Assembly (NCBI RefSeq): GCF_014838825.1
Contig: NZ_JACYMO010000002.1
Coordinates: 1 to 64,000 of the forward strand
Origin: Erwinia persicina
Lineage (GTDB): Bacteria > Pseudomonadota > Gammaproteobacteria > Enterobacterales > Enterobacteriaceae
Direction of reading: 5' to 3'
Length of the DNA: 64,000 nucleotides
The notes under the pieces were generated by a model. It saw nothing but the letters and a program-made list of their open reading frames with translations. It was not told the DNA's origin and did not search any database. This document shows positions 38,207-49,356 of this stretch, piece by piece; the first letter of the stretch is position 1; every line of letters starts with the position of its first letter. The position numbers and the translations under genes are program-made.

Positions 38207-38835
38207 TGCTGTTCCTGTAACCACTGGCCAAGCGTCTGCTGCAGTGAGGCTGTCACCTGGGCCAGCGGCTGCGTGGCATCCACCGTTTTAATGCGGGGGT
38301 CGGCCGCGGCGAGTTGCAGATAGCGATCGCGGGTGCGGGTAAAGAAATTCAGGGACTCCTGTTCAATACGATCGAGTGCCCCGCGCGCCCTCGCGCGCTG
38401 CAGGCCAATCTCCGGCGTCACATCCAGATACAGCGTCAAATCCGGGGCGAAATCGCCCAGCACCGCCTGCTTCAGGCTGTTCATCAGCCCGGTATCCATC
38501 TGCCGCCCGCCGCCCTGATAGGCCTGCGAAGAGAGATCGTGGCGGTCACCCACCACCCAGGCACCCCGCGCCAGTGCGGGTTTGATGACGTTTTCCACCA
38601 GTTGAACGCGTGCGGCATACAGCATCAGCAGTTCGGCGCGATCGGTAACCGGTTCATCACTGATCCCCTGCTTGATCAGCTCACGCAGTTTTTCCGCGAG
38701 CGGAGTACCGCCGGGTTCGCGGGTGAAAACAATGTCGTTAATGCCATGGCGCTGAAGTTCGCTGACTACCGCATCACGGGCGGTGGTTTTCCCTGCGCCT
38801 TCCAGACCTTCAATAACGATAAATTTACTGTTCAT
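38203..38835 (-). CDS. tmk: Thymidylate kinase Tmk
   Basis: 210 residues (E. coli 213). P-loop [11 protein letters not shown] motif [16 protein letters not shown], and lid Arg residues in [15 protein letters not shown] typical of type II enzymes. Phosphorylates dTMP to dTDP. Overlaps the end of mltG by 11 bases and the start of holB by 4, indicating tight co-transcription. Confidence 0.97.
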   Translation of the reverse strand: MNSKFIVIEGLEGAGKTTARDAVVSELQRHGINDIVFTREPGGTPLAEKLRELIKQGISDEPVTDRAELLMLYAARVQLVENVIKPALARGAWVVGDRHDLSSQAYQGGGRQMDTGLMNSLKQAVLGDFAPDLTLYLDVTPEIGLQRARARGALDRIEQESLNFFTRTRDRYLQLAAADPRIKTVDATQPLAQVTASLQQTLGQWLQEQQ

Positions 38836-39850
38836 TTTTTTCCTTCATCGCCAGGCGATAGACCTGCACGGCTTTATTATGGCTGGCCAGATTAGTGGTA
38901 AAGGTATGTCCCCCTTTCCCATCGGCCACAAAATAGAGGAAGTTGGTCTTATCGGGATGTGCAGCGGCAGCCAGCGAGGCTTTACCCGGCATGGCGATTG
39001 GACCCGGCGGCAGTCCGTTGATGGTATAGGTATTATACGGCGTCGGCGTTTCCAGATCTTTACGCGTCAGGGTGCCCTTGTAGCTTTCACCCATGCCATA
39101 GATAACGGTCGGATCGGTTTGCAGACGCATTCCAAGGCGCAGCCGGTTGATAAAGACCGAGGCAACACGGGTGCGTTCGGCGCTGACAGCCGTCTCTTTT
39201 TCAATGATCGAGGCCATAGTCAGCATATCATTTTTACTTTTATACGGCAGGTTATCCATTTTTCCCTGCCACTCGCTGTCCACCAGACTGACCATGCGGT
39301 CGTGGGCGCGTTTCAGCAGCGCGACGTCGGTGGTGTTCGCCGTGTAGAGATAGGTATCAGGGTAGAACCAGCCTTCGACCTCCGCCTGTTCCCCTTCCAG
39401 CTTTAGCGCTGATGCCACGCTGGCCAGTTTGTCATCTGGCAGGGTGTGTTTAATATAGGGCGCCTTACGCAGCTGGCTCAGCCACTCCTGCATCCGCGTC
39501 CCCTCCACGAAGCGCAGTGGGAATTGCGCCTCCTTTCCACTCGCCAGCAGGGCCAGCATTTCGCGAACGGTCATCTCCGGAGTAAAGCGGTAGGTCCCGG
39601 CTTTAAATTTTGCCAGATCGGGCTCCAGTTTCAGCAGTACGCCAAACCACGGGCCCGGTTGCACTATATGCTTCGACTCAAGCTGAGCTTCCAGCACCAC
39701 GCGGCCTGATCCCGCCGGCAGGGTGAATATCGTTTCCCTGTCCACAGTTAACCGGGAATCGGCAAACTGGCGCGTCTGCCAGTAGCCATAAGCCACCGCC
39801 AGCAGCACGACGGCCAGTAGCACCACAATAATCTTTCGGAGTGTAGTCAT
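38825..39850 (-). CDS. mltG: Endolytic murein transglycosylase MltG
   Basis: 341 residues (E. coli 340). N-terminal membrane anchor ([18 protein letters not shown]), LysM-like part, then the YceG catalytic domain with the essential Glu in [11 protein letters not shown] near 218 and [10 protein letters not shown]. Cuts nascent glycan strands to end their growth. 12 bases after pabC, overlapping tmk. Confidence 0.97.
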   Translation of the reverse strand: MTTLRKIIVVLLAVVLLAVAYGYWQTRQFADSRLTVDRETIFTLPAGSGRVVLEAQLESKHIVQPGPWFGVLLKLEPDLAKFKAGTYRFTPEMTVREMLALLASGKEAQFPLRFVEGTRMQEWLSQLRKAPYIKHTLPDDKLASVASALKLEGEQAEVEGWFYPDTYLYTANTTDVALLKRAHDRMVSLVDSEWQGKMDNLPYKSKNDMLTMASIIEKETAVSAERTRVASVFINRLRLGMRLQTDPTVIYGMGESYKGTLTRKDLETPTPYNTYTINGLPPGPIAMPGKASLAAAAHPDKTNFLYFVADGKGGHTFTTNLASHNKAVQVYRLAMKEKNEQ

Positions 39851-39862
39851 AACGATCCCGCG

Positions 39863-40663
39863 TCATTCAAAAGGGTGGTTGAGCAGATTAAACAGCTGCC
39901 GGGAGGAGTAACACCACTCCTCAGCCTGGTAAACTGGCAGGACGGGCATCAGGGCATTGGTGATCAGCACTTCTTCTGCAGCGGCCAGCACGTCTATTTT
40001 TACGCGCACTTCTTTCAACGTAAAGCCCAGTTGAACGACCTGCTGCATAACCCGCTGACGCTGAATACCGTTCACCCCGGATGCACTGAGATCGGGGGTA
40101 AACACCTGATTTCCCGTACGCCAGAATAAATTAGCCGCACAGCATTCCACCAGCATGGCGTCACTGTCAAGCACCAGTGCCTCATCGGCGGTAGTCTGCT
40201 CAAGCTCTGTACGGATCAAGACCTGTTCAAGGCGATTAAGATGTTTGATACCGGCAAGGTGCGGGTTTTTACCCAACCTGACGCTGCTGAGCGCCAGCCT
40301 GACGCCGCGCTCGCGCAGCACATGATAGTGTGCCGGGTAATCAGCAAGAGAAATCACCCGCGTGGGCTGGCAGCATCCCGCCGTGCTGTAGCCGCGCCCT
40401 CCGCTGCCGCGCGTCAGGATCACTTTCAGCACACCATCATCCCGGGTGGCCGCCGCGCCGATCATTTCACTTTCCAGCCGCTGCCAGTCTACATCGCCGA
40501 TCTTCAGTCGTTCACAGCCCTGCTGTAAACGCGAAAGATGGGCTTCAGTCCGCTGGATCTTGCCCTGATGGATACGGGCCGTTGTGAAACAACCATCACC
40601 AAACTGCACTGCGCGGTCGCGGGCTGCAATACTGTCCCGCCGTTCACCGTTGACCCAAACCAT
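39863..40663 (-). CDS. pabC: Aminodeoxychorismate lyase PabC
   Basis: 266 residues (E. coli 269). Fold-type IV PLP enzyme: DRAVQFGDGCFTTARI at the N-terminus, PLP Lys in HLAGIKHLNRLEQVLIR, and DEALVLDSDAMLVECCAANLFW. Releases pyruvate from 4-amino-4-deoxychorismate to give p-aminobenzoate for folate. Separated from fabF by a terminator, so it probably starts its own transcript with mltG-tmk-holB. Confidence 0.96.
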   Translation of the reverse strand: MVWVNGERRDSIAARDRAVQFGDGCFTTARIHQGKIQRTEAHLSRLQQGCERLKIGDVDWQRLESEMIGAAATRDDGVLKVILTRGSGGRGYSTAGCCQPTRVISLADYPAHYHVLRERGVRLALSSVRLGKNPHLAGIKHLNRLEQVLIRTELEQTTADEALVLDSDAMLVECCAANLFWRTGNQVFTPDLSASGVNGIQRQRVMQQVVQLGFTLKEVRVKIDVLAAAEEVLITNALMPVLPVYQAEEWCYSSRQLFNLLNHPFE

Positions 40664-40753
40664 GATCGCTCTCCGTTATCGTCCTCTGCCAAGACTACCT
40701 GCCAATCCCGCCAGAATCATCTGATTGTCTCATCCAACTCACCATAAAAAAAA

Positions 40754-40772
40754 GGCCCGCACGGTGCGGGCC
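40754..40772 (-). terminator. Intrinsic terminator after fabF
   Basis: GGCCCGC-ACGGT-GCGGGCC hairpin; on the minus strand it is followed by eight T residues. It ends the fatty-acid cluster transcript 20 bases after the fabF stop. A short T-run also follows on the plus strand. Confidence 0.85.
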
Positions 40773-40792
40773 TTTCAGTCGGTCGAGCAAAC

Positions 40793-42034
40793 TCAGATCT
40801 TACGGAAAATCAGCGACCCGTTGGTGCCGCCGAAGCCGAAGGAGTTACACAGCGTGTACTCCAGACCTTTGGTCTGACGTGCCGTATGCGGAACGAAATC
40901 CAGGTCACAGCCTTCGTCCGGGTTATCCAGGTTTATGGTCGGAGGGACCACCTGGTCACGCAGAGCAAGAATGGAGAAGATCGACTCTATCGCGCCCGCC
41001 GCCCCTAACAGGTGACCGGTCATGGATTTCGTCGAGCTGACCATCACGCTGTTAGCGCTGGCACCAAAGACCGATTTCACGGCCTGGGTCTCCGCTTTAT
41101 CACCGGCCGGCGTTGAGGTGCCGTGTGCGTTGATATAGCCGATTAGCTCCGGAGAGAGTTGCGCATCTTTCAGCGCGTTCACCATCGCCAGGGCCGCGCC
41201 TGCACCGTTTTCCGGCGGCGAAGTCATGTGATAAGCATCGCTGCTCATGCCAAAACCAACGATTTCCGCGTAGATTTTTGCACCGCGTTTTTTCGCATGC
41301 TCATACTCTTCCAGCACCACCAGGCCTGCACCGTCACCCAGTACAAAGCCGTCACGATCTTTGTCCCAGGGACGGCTTGCCGCCGCCGGGTTGTCGTTGC
41401 GGGTTGAAAGCGCACGTGCCGCACCAAAGCCACCCACACCCAGCGGGGTACTGGCTTTTTCAGCACCACCGGCCAGCATGACATCGGCATCGTTATACGC
41501 AATGATACGCGCAGCATGACCAATGTTATGCACGCCAGAAGTACAGGCAGTGGCGATGGAGATACTTGGGCCTTTCATGCCAAACATGATCGTCAGGTGA
41601 CCTGCAATCATGTTAACAATGGTCGACGGAACAAAGAACGGGCTGATTTTACGTGGGCCACCGTTCACCAGTGAGGTGTGGTTTTCTTCGATCAGTCCAA
41701 GACCGCCAATGCCGGAGCCAATAGCGGCCCCAATACGGTCAGCGTTCTCTTCGGTGATTTCCAGGCCGGAATCCTGCATGGCCTGAATGCCAGCGACAAT
41801 CCCATATTGGATGAACGCGTCCATCTTGCGCTGATCTTTGCGCGAGATGAATTCATCACAATCAAAATCTTTTACTAAGCCAGCAAAACGCGTTGCGTAG
41901 GCACTAGTATCAAAATGGTCGATGAGGCTGATGCCACTCTGACCGGCAACAAGAGCATTCCAGGTGGACTCTACGGTATTGCCGACAGGAGACAACATGC
42001 CAAGACCAGTCACAACTACACGACGCTTAGACAC
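40793..42034 (-). CDS. fabF: 3-oxoacyl-ACP synthase II FabF
   Basis: 413 residues, same as E. coli. Condensing enzyme with Cys-His-His: [14 protein letters not shown] near 164, [11 protein letters not shown] near 304 and [13 protein letters not shown] near 341. Elongates acyl-ACP, notably palmitoleate to vaccenate at low temperature. Start GTG (GTGTCTAAGCGTCG) as in E. coli. Follows acpP by 88 bases. Confidence 0.98.
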   Translation of the reverse strand: MSKRRVVVTGLGMLSPVGNTVESTWNALVAGQSGISLIDHFDTSAYATRFAGLVKDFDCDEFISRKDQRKMDAFIQYGIVAGIQAMQDSGLEITEENADRIGAAIGSGIGGLGLIEENHTSLVNGGPRKISPFFVPSTIVNMIAGHLTIMFGMKGPSISIATACTSGVHNIGHAARIIAYNDADVMLAGGAEKASTPLGVGGFGAARALSTRNDNPAAASRPWDKDRDGFVLGDGAGLVVLEEYEHAKKRGAKIYAEIVGFGMSSDAYHMTSPPENGAGAALAMVNALKDAQLSPELIGYINAHGTSTPAGDKAETQAVKSVFGASANSVMVSSTKSMTGHLLGAAGAIESIFSILALRDQVVPPTINLDNPDEGCDLDFVPHTARQTKGLEYTLCNSFGFGGTNGSLIFRKI

Positions 42035-42122
42035 GTTCGTCCTCCAGGGAGGGAAAAGTTGACACTGTGTGGGACGTTCAGAAAAAACTCAGGCGGTCGA
42101 ATGACCGCCTGGAGATGCTCAC

Positions 42123-42359
42123 TTATGCCTGGTGACCATTGATGTAATCAATAGCAGCCTGAACGGTAGTGATTTTCTCAGCTTCTTCGTCCGGAATCTC
42201 GGTGTCGAACTCTTCTTCCAGAGCCATTACCAGCTCAACGGTATCAAGAGAATCAGCGCCCAGATCTTCTACAAAAGAGGCAGTATTAACAACTTCTTCC
42301 TGCTTAACGCCCAGCTGCTCGCCAATGATTTTCTTAACGCGTTCTTCGATAGTGCTCAT
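42123..42359 (-). CDS. acpP: Acyl carrier protein AcpP
   Basis: 78 residues, almost identical to E. coli ACP. The phosphopantetheine Ser37 lies in [19 protein letters not shown]. Very acidic four-helix protein carrying acyl chains. The start at 42359 ([12 protein letters not shown]) is certain by family; the open frame continues upstream across the 154-base fabG-acpP gap, which likely holds the strong acpP promoter. Confidence 0.99.
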   Translation of the reverse strand: MSTIEERVKKIIGEQLGVKQEEVVNTASFVEDLGADSLDTVELVMALEEEFDTEIPDEEAEKITTVQAAIDYINGHQA

Positions 42360-42513
42360 ACTATTAAATTTCCTATCAAAACTCGCTTTCGCGATGGTTT
42401 TCGTAGTGTATAAAATGTTGAAAAAGATGCAACTAAATCCCGGCTGGTCCAACCACGATTTTACGCTATTTTGCGGCCTTAACCCCAAATAACGCAAATA
42501 TTTTTCGTGATTT

Positions 42514-43248
42514 TCAGACCATGTACATTCCGCCATTGACGTGCAGCGTCTCACCAGTGATGTACGCTGCCTCGTCAGAGGCTAAAAATGCAACGGCATT
42601 GGCGATTTCCTGCGCGCCGCCGAGGCGACCTGCAGGGACTTCCGCCAGAATGCCCGCACGCTGATCTTCGCTCAGTGCACGCGTCATGTCGGTTTCAATA
42701 AAACCAGGTGCCACGACGTTAACAGTAATGCCACGGGACGCGATTTCGCGCGCCAGTGACTTGCTAAAGCCAATCAAACCCGCTTTTGCTGCCGCGTAGT
42801 TTGCCTGACCCGCATTACCCATTGTTCCAACGACGGAGCCAATGGTAATAATTCGACCCGCGCGTTTTTTCATCATGGCACGCATTACCGCTTTTGACAG
42901 ACGGAATACTGAAGTCAGATTGGTGTCCAGGATATCCTGCCACTCGTCATCCTTCATGCGCATCAGAAGATTATCACGCGTGATGCCTGCATTATTGACT
43001 AAAATGTCCACTTCGCCAAATTCGGCGCGAATATTTTCCAACACGCTCTCAATCGAAGCAGAATCGGTCACATTCAGCAGCAGGCCTTTACCGTTATCAC
43101 CCAGATAGGTACTGATAGCGTCGGCACCGCTTTGGCTGGTCGCAGTTCCCACCACTTTGGCACCGCGTGCCACCAGGGTTTCTGCAATCGCACGGCCGAT
43201 CCCACGGCTTGCACCGGTGACCAGCGCGATTTTACCTTCGAAGTTCAT
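42514..43248 (-). CDS. fabG: 3-oxoacyl-ACP reductase FabG
   Basis: 244 residues, same as E. coli. SDR enzyme: NADPH site [12 protein letters not shown]; catalytic Ser in [14 protein letters not shown], Tyr and Lys in [13 protein letters not shown]-terminal [16 protein letters not shown]. Reduces 3-oxoacyl-ACP. 13 bases after fabD. Confidence 0.98.
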   Translation of the reverse strand: MNFEGKIALVTGASRGIGRAIAETLVARGAKVVGTATSQSGADAISTYLGDNGKGLLLNVTDSASIESVLENIRAEFGEVDILVNNAGITRDNLLMRMKDDEWQDILDTNLTSVFRLSKAVMRAMMKKRAGRIITIGSVVGTMGNAGQANYAAAKAGLIGFSKSLAREIASRGITVNVVAPGFIETDMTRALSEDQRAGILAEVPAGRLGGAQEIANAVAFLASDEAAYITGETLHVNGGMYMV

Positions 43249-43261
43249 GTTTATCTCCGTG

Positions 43262-44191
43262 TTATTGTTCCAGCGCCGCTGACAGGCTGGCCTGGTCGTT
43301 TACCGCCGCCGCCGTCAGGGTGTCAACAATACGTTTCGTCAGCCCGGTCAACACTTTACCTGGACCCACTTCCAGCAGTGACGTCATGCCCTGCGCGGCC
43401 ATAAATTCGACACAACCGGTCCAGCGTACCGGATTATACAGCTGACGCACCAGCGCACTGCGAATCGCTTCCGGTGATGTCTCGCACTTCACATCAACGT
43501 TATTGACCACCGGGAAGGCCGGGGCGTTGAACGTCAGTGCATCCAGCGCTGCGGCTAATTTGTCTGCGGCAGGCTTCATCAGCGCACAGTGTGACGGTAC
43601 GCTGACAGGCAGCGGCAGTGCGCGCTTAGCGCCGGCGGCCTTACAGGCAGCACCCGCACGCTCAACGGCTTCTTTGTTTCCCGCAATCACTACCTGGCCC
43701 GGTGAGTTAAAGTTCACCGGCGAGACAACCTGCCCCTGAGCCGACTCTTCACAGGCTTTGGCGATGGACGCATCGTCCAGGCCAATAATAGCCTGCATGG
43801 CCCCCGTCCCTTCCGGAACGGCTTCCTGCATCAGTTTGCCGCGCAGTTCAACCAGCTTAATCGCATCAGTAAACGCAATGACACCTGCACAAACCAGCGC
43901 ACTGTACTCACCCAGGCTGTGCCCTGCAAGCATTGACGGCGCTTTTCCGCCTTTTTCCTGCCAAACGCGGAAAATGGCAACAGAAGCAGCCAGCAAAGCA
44001 GGCTGAGTTTGCCATGTTTTGTTCAATTCTTCCGCAGGGCCCTGTTGCACCAGTTGCCAGAGATCGTAACCCAGTGCGTCCGAAGCTTCACGGAAGGTTT
44101 TCTCTACAATCGGGTTGGCTGCCGCCAGATCGGCCAGCATGCCTTGCGTTTGCGATCCCTGCCCCGGGAAGACCATTGCAAATTGCGTCAT
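43262..44191 (-). CDS. fabD: Malonyl-CoA:ACP transacylase FabD
   Basis: 309 residues, same as E. coli. Active Ser in LAGHSLGEYSALV, His in VSVPSHCALMKPA, and Gln/Arg oxyanion residues near FPGQGSQTQGM and LVELRGKLMQEA. Loads malonyl groups onto ACP. Lies 16 bases after fabH in the cluster. Confidence 0.98.
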   Translation of the reverse strand: MTQFAMVFPGQGSQTQGMLADLAAANPIVEKTFREASDALGYDLWQLVQQGPAEELNKTWQTQPALLAASVAIFRVWQEKGGKAPSMLAGHSLGEYSALVCAGVIAFTDAIKLVELRGKLMQEAVPEGTGAMQAIIGLDDASIAKACEESAQGQVVSPVNFNSPGQVVIAGNKEAVERAGAACKAAGAKRALPLPVSVPSHCALMKPAADKLAAALDALTFNAPAFPVVNNVDVKCETSPEAIRSALVRQLYNPVRWTGCVEFMAAQGMTSLLEVGPGKVLTGLTKRIVDTLTAAAVNDQASLSAALEQ

Positions 44192-44207
44192 TGTGATTTC
44201 CTGTTAA

Positions 44208-45161
44208 TTAAAAGCGAACCAGTGCAGAACCCCAGGTGAACCCGCCACCAAAAGCTTCCAGCAGAATTAACTGACCACGCTGAATACGGCCATCACGTAC
44301 CGCTTCATCAAGGGCAGTCGGCACCGACGCGGCCGAGGTATTGCCATGACGATCGAGTGTCACCACCACTTTATCCATGTCCATGCCCAGTTTGCGGGCC
44401 GTGGCGCTGATAATACGCAGATTGGCCTGGTGCGGTACCAGCCAGTCGATCGACGAACGATCGAGCTTGTTGGCTTCCAGCGTCTCATCGACGATATGTG
44501 CCAGTTCAGTGACCGCGACCTTGAACACTTCGTTACCCGCCATGGTGACATACGCCGGCTGGTCCTGGTTTGCACGATCCTGATTCGGCAGCGTCAGCAG
44601 CTGGCCATAGCGTCCATCAGCGTGAAGATGCGTAGAGATAATCCCCTGCTCTTCGCTCGCCCCCAGCACAACAGCGCCTGCGCCATCACCAAACAGAATG
44701 ATGGTACCGCGATCGTTCGGGTCAAGCATGCGGGCCAGCACATCTGCACCGATGACCAGGGCGTGTTTCACCGCACCGTTCTTGATGTACTGATCGGCCA
44801 CGCTAAGTGCATAGGTAAACCCTGCACAAGCCGCCGCAAGATCGAATGCCGCCGCATCGTCAATCTCCAGCATCTGCTGGATCATGCAGGCTGAACTGGG
44901 GAAGGCATGGCTGGAGGAGGTTGTTGCCACCACGATCAAACCGATATCATTTTTATCGATACCGGCCATTTCCAGCGCGCGCTCAGCGGCGTGGAAGCCC
45001 ATGGTCGCCACGGTTTCATCCAGGCCTGCGATACGACGTTCACGAATGCCAGTACGGGTGACAATCCACTCGTCTGACGTTTCCACCATTTTTTCCAGAT
45101 CGGCGTTAGTCCGCACCTGCTCGGGCAAATAGCTGCCCGTACCGATAATCTTCGTATACAT
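44208..45161 (-). CDS. fabH: 3-oxoacyl-ACP synthase III FabH
   Basis: 317 residues, same as E. coli. Catalytic Cys in [15 protein letters not shown] near 112, His in [11 protein letters not shown] and Asn in [13 protein letters not shown]. Starts fatty acid synthesis by joining acetyl-CoA to malonyl-ACP. Begins [14 protein letters not shown]. Six bases after plsX. Confidence 0.98.
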   Translation of the reverse strand: MYTKIIGTGSYLPEQVRTNADLEKMVETSDEWIVTRTGIRERRIAGLDETVATMGFHAAERALEMAGIDKNDIGLIVVATTSSSHAFPSSACMIQQMLEIDDAAAFDLAAACAGFTYALSVADQYIKNGAVKHALVIGADVLARMLDPNDRGTIILFGDGAGAVVLGASEEQGIISTHLHADGRYGQLLTLPNQDRANQDQPAYVTMAGNEVFKVAVTELAHIVDETLEANKLDRSSIDWLVPHQANLRIISATARKLGMDMDKVVVTLDRHGNTSAASVPTALDEAVRDGRIQRGQLILLEAFGGGFTWGSALVRF

Positions 45162-45167
45162 GTACGC

Positions 45168-46202
45168 TCAGTCACTCTTAGGTAATACAGCTTGAAGGCG
45201 GGCAGCAATCCGCTCGGGAACTTGCCGCCGCACCGCCTGCTCTGCCTGTTGGATCGCTACCGTAAATGCGCGTTGATTCGCTGCACCGTGGCTCTTAATT
45301 ACGGTACCGCGTAACCCTAACAGACAGGCGCCATTGTACTGGTCGGGGTTGAGATGGCCGAATTTCTTCGCCAGGCGCTTCTGGATCCAGCGCCCCAGTA
45401 ACCTCAACCACCAGGCCTTCTTTTTACCTTCGCCCTGTGATTTCAACAGCGAAAGAAACATTCTTACCACGCCTTCCATCGTTTTCAACGTGACGTTGCC
45501 GACAAAGCCATCGCAAACAAGCACGTCTGTTTTACCGGTAAGAAGATCGTTGCCTTCAAGGTATCCAATATAGTTAAGTTCTGGCGTTGCGCGCAGAATC
45601 GCCGCGGCATCACGGATCGAACTTAACCCTTTGGTCTCTTCCTGACCAATATTTAACAATGCCACTCGTGGCCGCTGGATAGCTAAAACTTCTTCAGCCA
45701 TCACCGCACCCATAACGGCAAATTGCACCAGCATCGCACTGTCTGAGTCAACGTTAGCACCCAGATCCAGTACCACGGTTTTACCCTGATGCTGATGCGG
45801 TAACACGGTCATTAACGCCGGGCGAACAATGCCGTCCAGCGGTTTTAATAATAATTTAGCCAGCCCCATCAGTGCGCCGGTATTGCCTGCGCTGATGCAG
45901 GCCTGCGCCTGCCCCTCTTTCACCTGCTCCAGCGCAATGCGCATGGAGGTTCCGCGACTGGCGCGGATCGCCTGTGAAGGCCTGGCATCACTGGCAATAA
46001 CCGATTCGGCAGGAATGATCTGCAGACGCGCCCTGAGGGCAGAATCAGCTTTGGCAAGTAATGACGTGATGGTGTCGGGGTCACCGACCAGAAGGAGATG
46101 CAGATGCGGATTAGATTCCAGTGCCTGCAGTGATGCAGGCACTGTCACGCAGGGACCGAAGTCCCCGCCCATGGCATCTATCGCCAGGGTCAACCGTGTC
46201 AA
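45168..46202 (-). CDS. plsX: Phosphate acyltransferase PlsX
   Basis: 344 residues (E. coli 356, with a longer tail there). Makes acyl-phosphate from acyl-ACP for PlsY. Core motifs: [49 protein letters not shown] and [13 protein letters not shown]. No ATG is available; TTG at 46202 gives [13 protein letters not shown], equal to the E. coli N-terminus, 22 bases after rpmF. The frame stays open further upstream inside rpmF. The C-terminus ends early, at LQAVLPKSD. Confidence 0.94.
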   Translation of the reverse strand: MTRLTLAIDAMGGDFGPCVTVPASLQALESNPHLHLLLVGDPDTITSLLAKADSALRARLQIIPAESVIASDARPSQAIRASRGTSMRIALEQVKEGQAQACISAGNTGALMGLAKLLLKPLDGIVRPALMTVLPHQHQGKTVVLDLGANVDSDSAMLVQFAVMGAVMAEEVLAIQRPRVALLNIGQEETKGLSSIRDAAAILRATPELNYIGYLEGNDLLTGKTDVLVCDGFVGNVTLKTMEGVVRMFLSLLKSQGEGKKKAWWLRLLGRWIQKRLAKKFGHLNPDQYNGACLLGLRGTVIKSHGAANQRAFTVAIQQAEQAVRRQVPERIAARLQAVLPKSD

Positions 46203-46224
46203 AGTAGCGCCGCGAACCGCGGAA

Positions 46225-46395
46225 TTACTTAACGATGACCTTGCGACCGCGGTAGTAACCATCCGCAGTGATGTGGTGACGCAGATGCGTTTCGCCAGAA
46301 ACTTTATCTACGGAAAGTGCTGCTGTGGTCAGCGCATCGTGTGAACGACGCATGCCACGTTTGGAACGGGTTGGTTTATTCTGTTGTACGGCCAT
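46225..46395 (-). CDS. rpmF: 50S ribosomal protein L32
   Basis: 56 residues, too short for a 60-residue cut-off. [20 protein letters not shown], then [25 protein letters not shown], nearly the same as E. coli L32. The Cys-free enteric form, without the zinc ribbon of some other L32 proteins. Stands between yceD and plsX as in all enterics. Confidence 0.98.
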   Translation of the reverse strand: MAVQQNKPTRSKRGMRRSHDALTTAALSVDKVSGETHLRHHITADGYYRGRKVIVK

Positions 46396-46409
46396 GGACC
46401 TTACTCCTA

Positions 46410-46931
46410 TTACTTACGCTTTAAACTGGCTAATACGGCAAATGGATTTGGCTTTTCTGCCTCTGCAGGCAACTTGCCAAAGACCATGTCCGCCTCGGAC
46501 ACTTCACAGTGTTCAGAATCATGCACCGGAACGACAGGCAGGGCGAGAATGATTTCATCCTCCACCATTGCCAGCAGATCGGTTTCGCCAAACTCGTTGA
46601 CGTTGATCGGCTCGTACGCTTCCGGCAGTGCTTCGGCCTGTTCGTCAGTGACGACCGGGCTGAAACAGTACGATACGTGGACGTGCTGTGGAAATGTCTT
46701 GTTGCAGCGTTGGCAGCACAGCGTCACAGAGACTTCGGCCGTACCTTTCAGTACTGCCAGACGCTGTTCGTCAATCGCGAACGACATGACACATTCTACA
46801 TCACTGTCCACACTCACTACCGACTCAGCAATCCGCTCAACCTGTTCAGGGGTGTAAACACCCTGGTAGTCCAGGCGTTTTTGAGCGGTACGAGCCGCAT
46901 CGAGAGTCAGGGGTAATTTTACCTTTTGCAT
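46410..46931 (-). CDS. yceD: DUF177 protein YceD (23S rRNA accumulation)
   Basis: 173 residues, same as E. coli. Cys pair in [15 protein letters not shown] and the acidic end [18 protein letters not shown]. Needed for 23S rRNA accumulation in E. coli and plants; mechanism unknown. First gene of the yceD-rpmF-plsX-fab cluster, divergent from yceF. 14 bases from rpmF. Confidence 0.95.
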   Translation of the reverse strand: MQKVKLPLTLDAARTAQKRLDYQGVYTPEQVERIAESVVSVDSDVECVMSFAIDEQRLAVLKGTAEVSVTLCCQRCNKTFPQHVHVSYCFSPVVTDEQAEALPEAYEPINVNEFGETDLLAMVEDEIILALPVVPVHDSEHCEVSEADMVFGKLPAEAEKPNPFAVLASLKRK

Positions 46932-47073
46932 AGGGCGCGCATATTAACTTTGTAACGACATAGAGTCAAAGAAAAAGGCCGTATTACGGCATCTTTCACC
47001 CATCATTCGCATCCAGTGCGGCGCATAGTTTAAAATGCCTGCCACTGATTCGCTATCTATTATGGAAAAAATA

Positions 47074-47661
47074 ATGCGACAACTGGTATTAGCCTCAACG
47101 TCGGATTACCGAAAAGCTTTATTAGCCAAGCTGGAACTGCCCTTTATTACCGCTGCCCCCGAGGTCGATGAAACTCCACTGGCGAATGAAGATGCCACGC
47201 AGTTAGTGGTCAGACTGGCCGCCGCTAAAGCCCGGGCGCTGGCAGAACGTTATCCCGACCACCTGATTATCGGTTCCGATCAGGTCTGCGTAGTGGCCGG
47301 GAAAATTTGCGGGAAGCCGCATACCGAAACCCGGGCCCGGGAGCAACTGCGCGCCGCCAGCGGTCACAGCGTGGTGTTCTATACCGGCCTGGCACTCTGT
47401 GACAGCCGCGACGGCTCATTGCAGGTGGTGTGTGAACCCTTCAGCGTGGATTTCCGCACGCTGACCGAGGGCGAGATTGCCACTTACGTGAGTAAGGAGC
47501 AGCCGCTGAACTGTGCCGGAAGTTTTAAAAGTGAGGGGCTCGGCATTACGCTGTTCGACCGCCTGTCCGGACGTGACCCGAATACGCTGGTCGGTCTGCC
47601 GCTGATCGCCCTGTGCGATATGCTGCGGGCCGCAGGCGTGGATCCGCTGACGGCATTATAA
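47074..47661 (+). CDS. yceF: Maf-type nucleotide pyrophosphatase YceF
   Basis: 195 residues (E. coli 194). Begins [29 protein letters not shown] and the catalytic Asp in IIGSDQVCV are in place, as is [18 protein letters not shown]. YceF hydrolyses 7-methyl-GTP in E. coli. The start at 47074 follows family length; ATG 47062 would add four residues. Confidence 0.95.
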   Translation: MRQLVLASTSDYRKALLAKLELPFITAAPEVDETPLANEDATQLVVRLAAAKARALAERYPDHLIIGSDQVCVVAGKICGKPHTETRAREQLRAASGHSVVFYTGLALCDSRDGSLQVVCEPFSVDFRTLTEGEIATYVSKEQPLNCAGSFKSEGLGITLFDRLSGRDPNTLVGLPLIALCDMLRAAGVDPLTAL

Positions 47662-47702
47662 GGAAGAAAAGGAACAGGACGGCCGGGGCCGTCCATAACG
47701 GC

Positions 47703-48665
47703 TTACAGCGGAAGCGTAGTTTTACGTAAAACCGCCAGGCAACGCTTCAGTTCGTCATCCAGCGGTGCCTCTACCCGCATCACTTCGCCCGTGCCGGGGT
47801 GGGTGAAACGCAACGCAGCGGCGTGGAGGAACAGGCGTTTAAGGCCGGTGCCTTTTAGCTGCTGGTCAAACTCCTCTTCACCGTAGCGGTCGTCAAAGGC
47901 GATAGGATGCCCGGCATGTAAGGTGTGTACGCGAATCTGATGCGTGCGTCCTGTCACCGGGCTGGCTTTCACCAGCGTTGCCACCGCATAGCGCTCTTCC
48001 ACCTTAAACAGCGTTTCTGACGGTTTACCTTCACTGTTAACCTTGACGATACGTTCACCGCTTTGCAGGATATTTTTCAGTAAGGGAGCCCGCACGGCTT
48101 TCACATGTGAAGGCCACTGCCCGCGAACCAGGGCGAGGTAATCTTTCTGCATGCCCTTTTCTCGCAGCTGTTCATGCAGCGAACGCAGCGCAGATCGCTT
48201 CTTGGCCACCAGCAGAATACCGGAGGTGTCGCGATCCAGGCGGTGTACCAGCTCCAGGAAACGGGCATCGGGGCGCAGAGCACGTAATCCTTCAATCACC
48301 CCGAAGCTGAGGCCACTTCCTCCGTGCACGGCGGTGCCGGACGGTTTGTTCATCACCAGAATATGTTCGTCTTCAAAGACAATAGCCTGTTCCAGCGCAG
48401 CGACCTTCGCCAGCTTCGGTGACAGATTATCATCCTCACGTTCCGCGACCCGCACGGGGGGGATGCGCACCTCATCCCCGGCTTCCAGCTTATATTCCGG
48501 TTTGATGCGTTTCTTGTTCACCCGCACTTCGCCTTTACGCAAAATGCGATAAATCATACTTTTCGGCACCCCTTTAAGATGGGTACGCAAAAAGTTATCG
48601 ATACGTTGTCCTGCCTCATCGGCAGAAATGGCAATAAAATGTACGGCTGGAGTATTGGTTTTCAT
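47703..48665 (-). CDS. rluC: 23S rRNA pseudouridine synthase RluC
   Basis: 320 residues (E. coli 319). N-terminal S4 RNA-binding domain (QRIDNFLRTHLKGVPKSMIYRIL) and the RluA-type catalytic domain with Asp in LVHRLDRDTSGILLVAK. Makes pseudouridines 955, 2504 and 2580. Divergent from rne, convergent with yceF. ATG 48665. Confidence 0.97.
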   Translation of the reverse strand: MKTNTPAVHFIAISADEAGQRIDNFLRTHLKGVPKSMIYRILRKGEVRVNKKRIKPEYKLEAGDEVRIPPVRVAEREDDNLSPKLAKVAALEQAIVFEDEHILVMNKPSGTAVHGGSGLSFGVIEGLRALRPDARFLELVHRLDRDTSGILLVAKKRSALRSLHEQLREKGMQKDYLALVRGQWPSHVKAVRAPLLKNILQSGERIVKVNSEGKPSETLFKVEERYAVATLVKASPVTGRTHQIRVHTLHAGHPIAFDDRYGEEEFDQQLKGTGLKRLFLHAAALRFTHPGTGEVMRVEAPLDDELKRCLAVLRKTTLPL

Positions 48666-48859
48666 GGTTGGCGATTCTAAATAGTGCGCTGTGATAGCGC
48701 CACCTCTTTTTCTGTGCTTAACTGACGGAGACGGTTACCGCAGGAAGTTGTGACCGGTTTTTAGACAATCTGCTGAAAAGCACTGCAATACGTTCTAAAA
48801 GCTGAGAGAAACTTCTCAACGCGGATAAAGTCACCTTGCGATCACCGCCTTAGCAATGG

Positions 48860-49356
48860 AATAATATCTCCGTTTTTTACGCTAAGACTTGTGAATGCAA
48901 GGGAATAGATAGCGTACACCCCTTTGATTTCGTGTTGCAGCGAGGCAGCAGGCGAAATAAACCCTGGAAACGGACATAAGTCGGTATCCGCGGCGAATAA
49001 GAGCAGCTAACAGGGCTGTGGCTCGGAAGATTAAGGGTGAGAAATTTTGCAGGATAGCGCATACACGCAGCAATGGCGTAAGACGTATTGTGCAATCAGG
49101 CATTTAGCGGGCTGCGGGTTGCAGCCTGGACGATAAAACGGGATTGGTTCACCTGGTATCCTTACTGGCGGTTCCCCCCACAAATGCGCTGTTTTTCCAT
49201 ATGTAAAACAGGCTACCGAGTATTTGCGCCCCTTTAGCTGCTGACAACCGGGAGGTTGACGGCTTTGCGATGAGACACGGGGTCATCGGTTTCTGACGTC
49301 CAGCGTTACTTTGCCCGCAGCTTTGTCACTAATGTAAGAATAATGAGTAAGTTACG
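48860..49356 (+). promoter_or_regulatory. Long 5' leader and promoter region of rne
   Basis: The 691-base gap between rluC and rne holds no credible gene. A promoter-like TTGCGA (48836-48841) and AATAAT (48860-48865), 18 bases apart, would start a leader of about 480 nt. Within it a strong stem-loop, TTTCG-TGTTGC / GCAGCA-GG-CGAAA (48928-48957), stands where the E. coli rne leader has its autoregulatory hairpins. In E. coli RNase E cuts this leader to control its own level. The promoter is inferred by eye; the leader function is taken from the known case. Confidence 0.6.
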
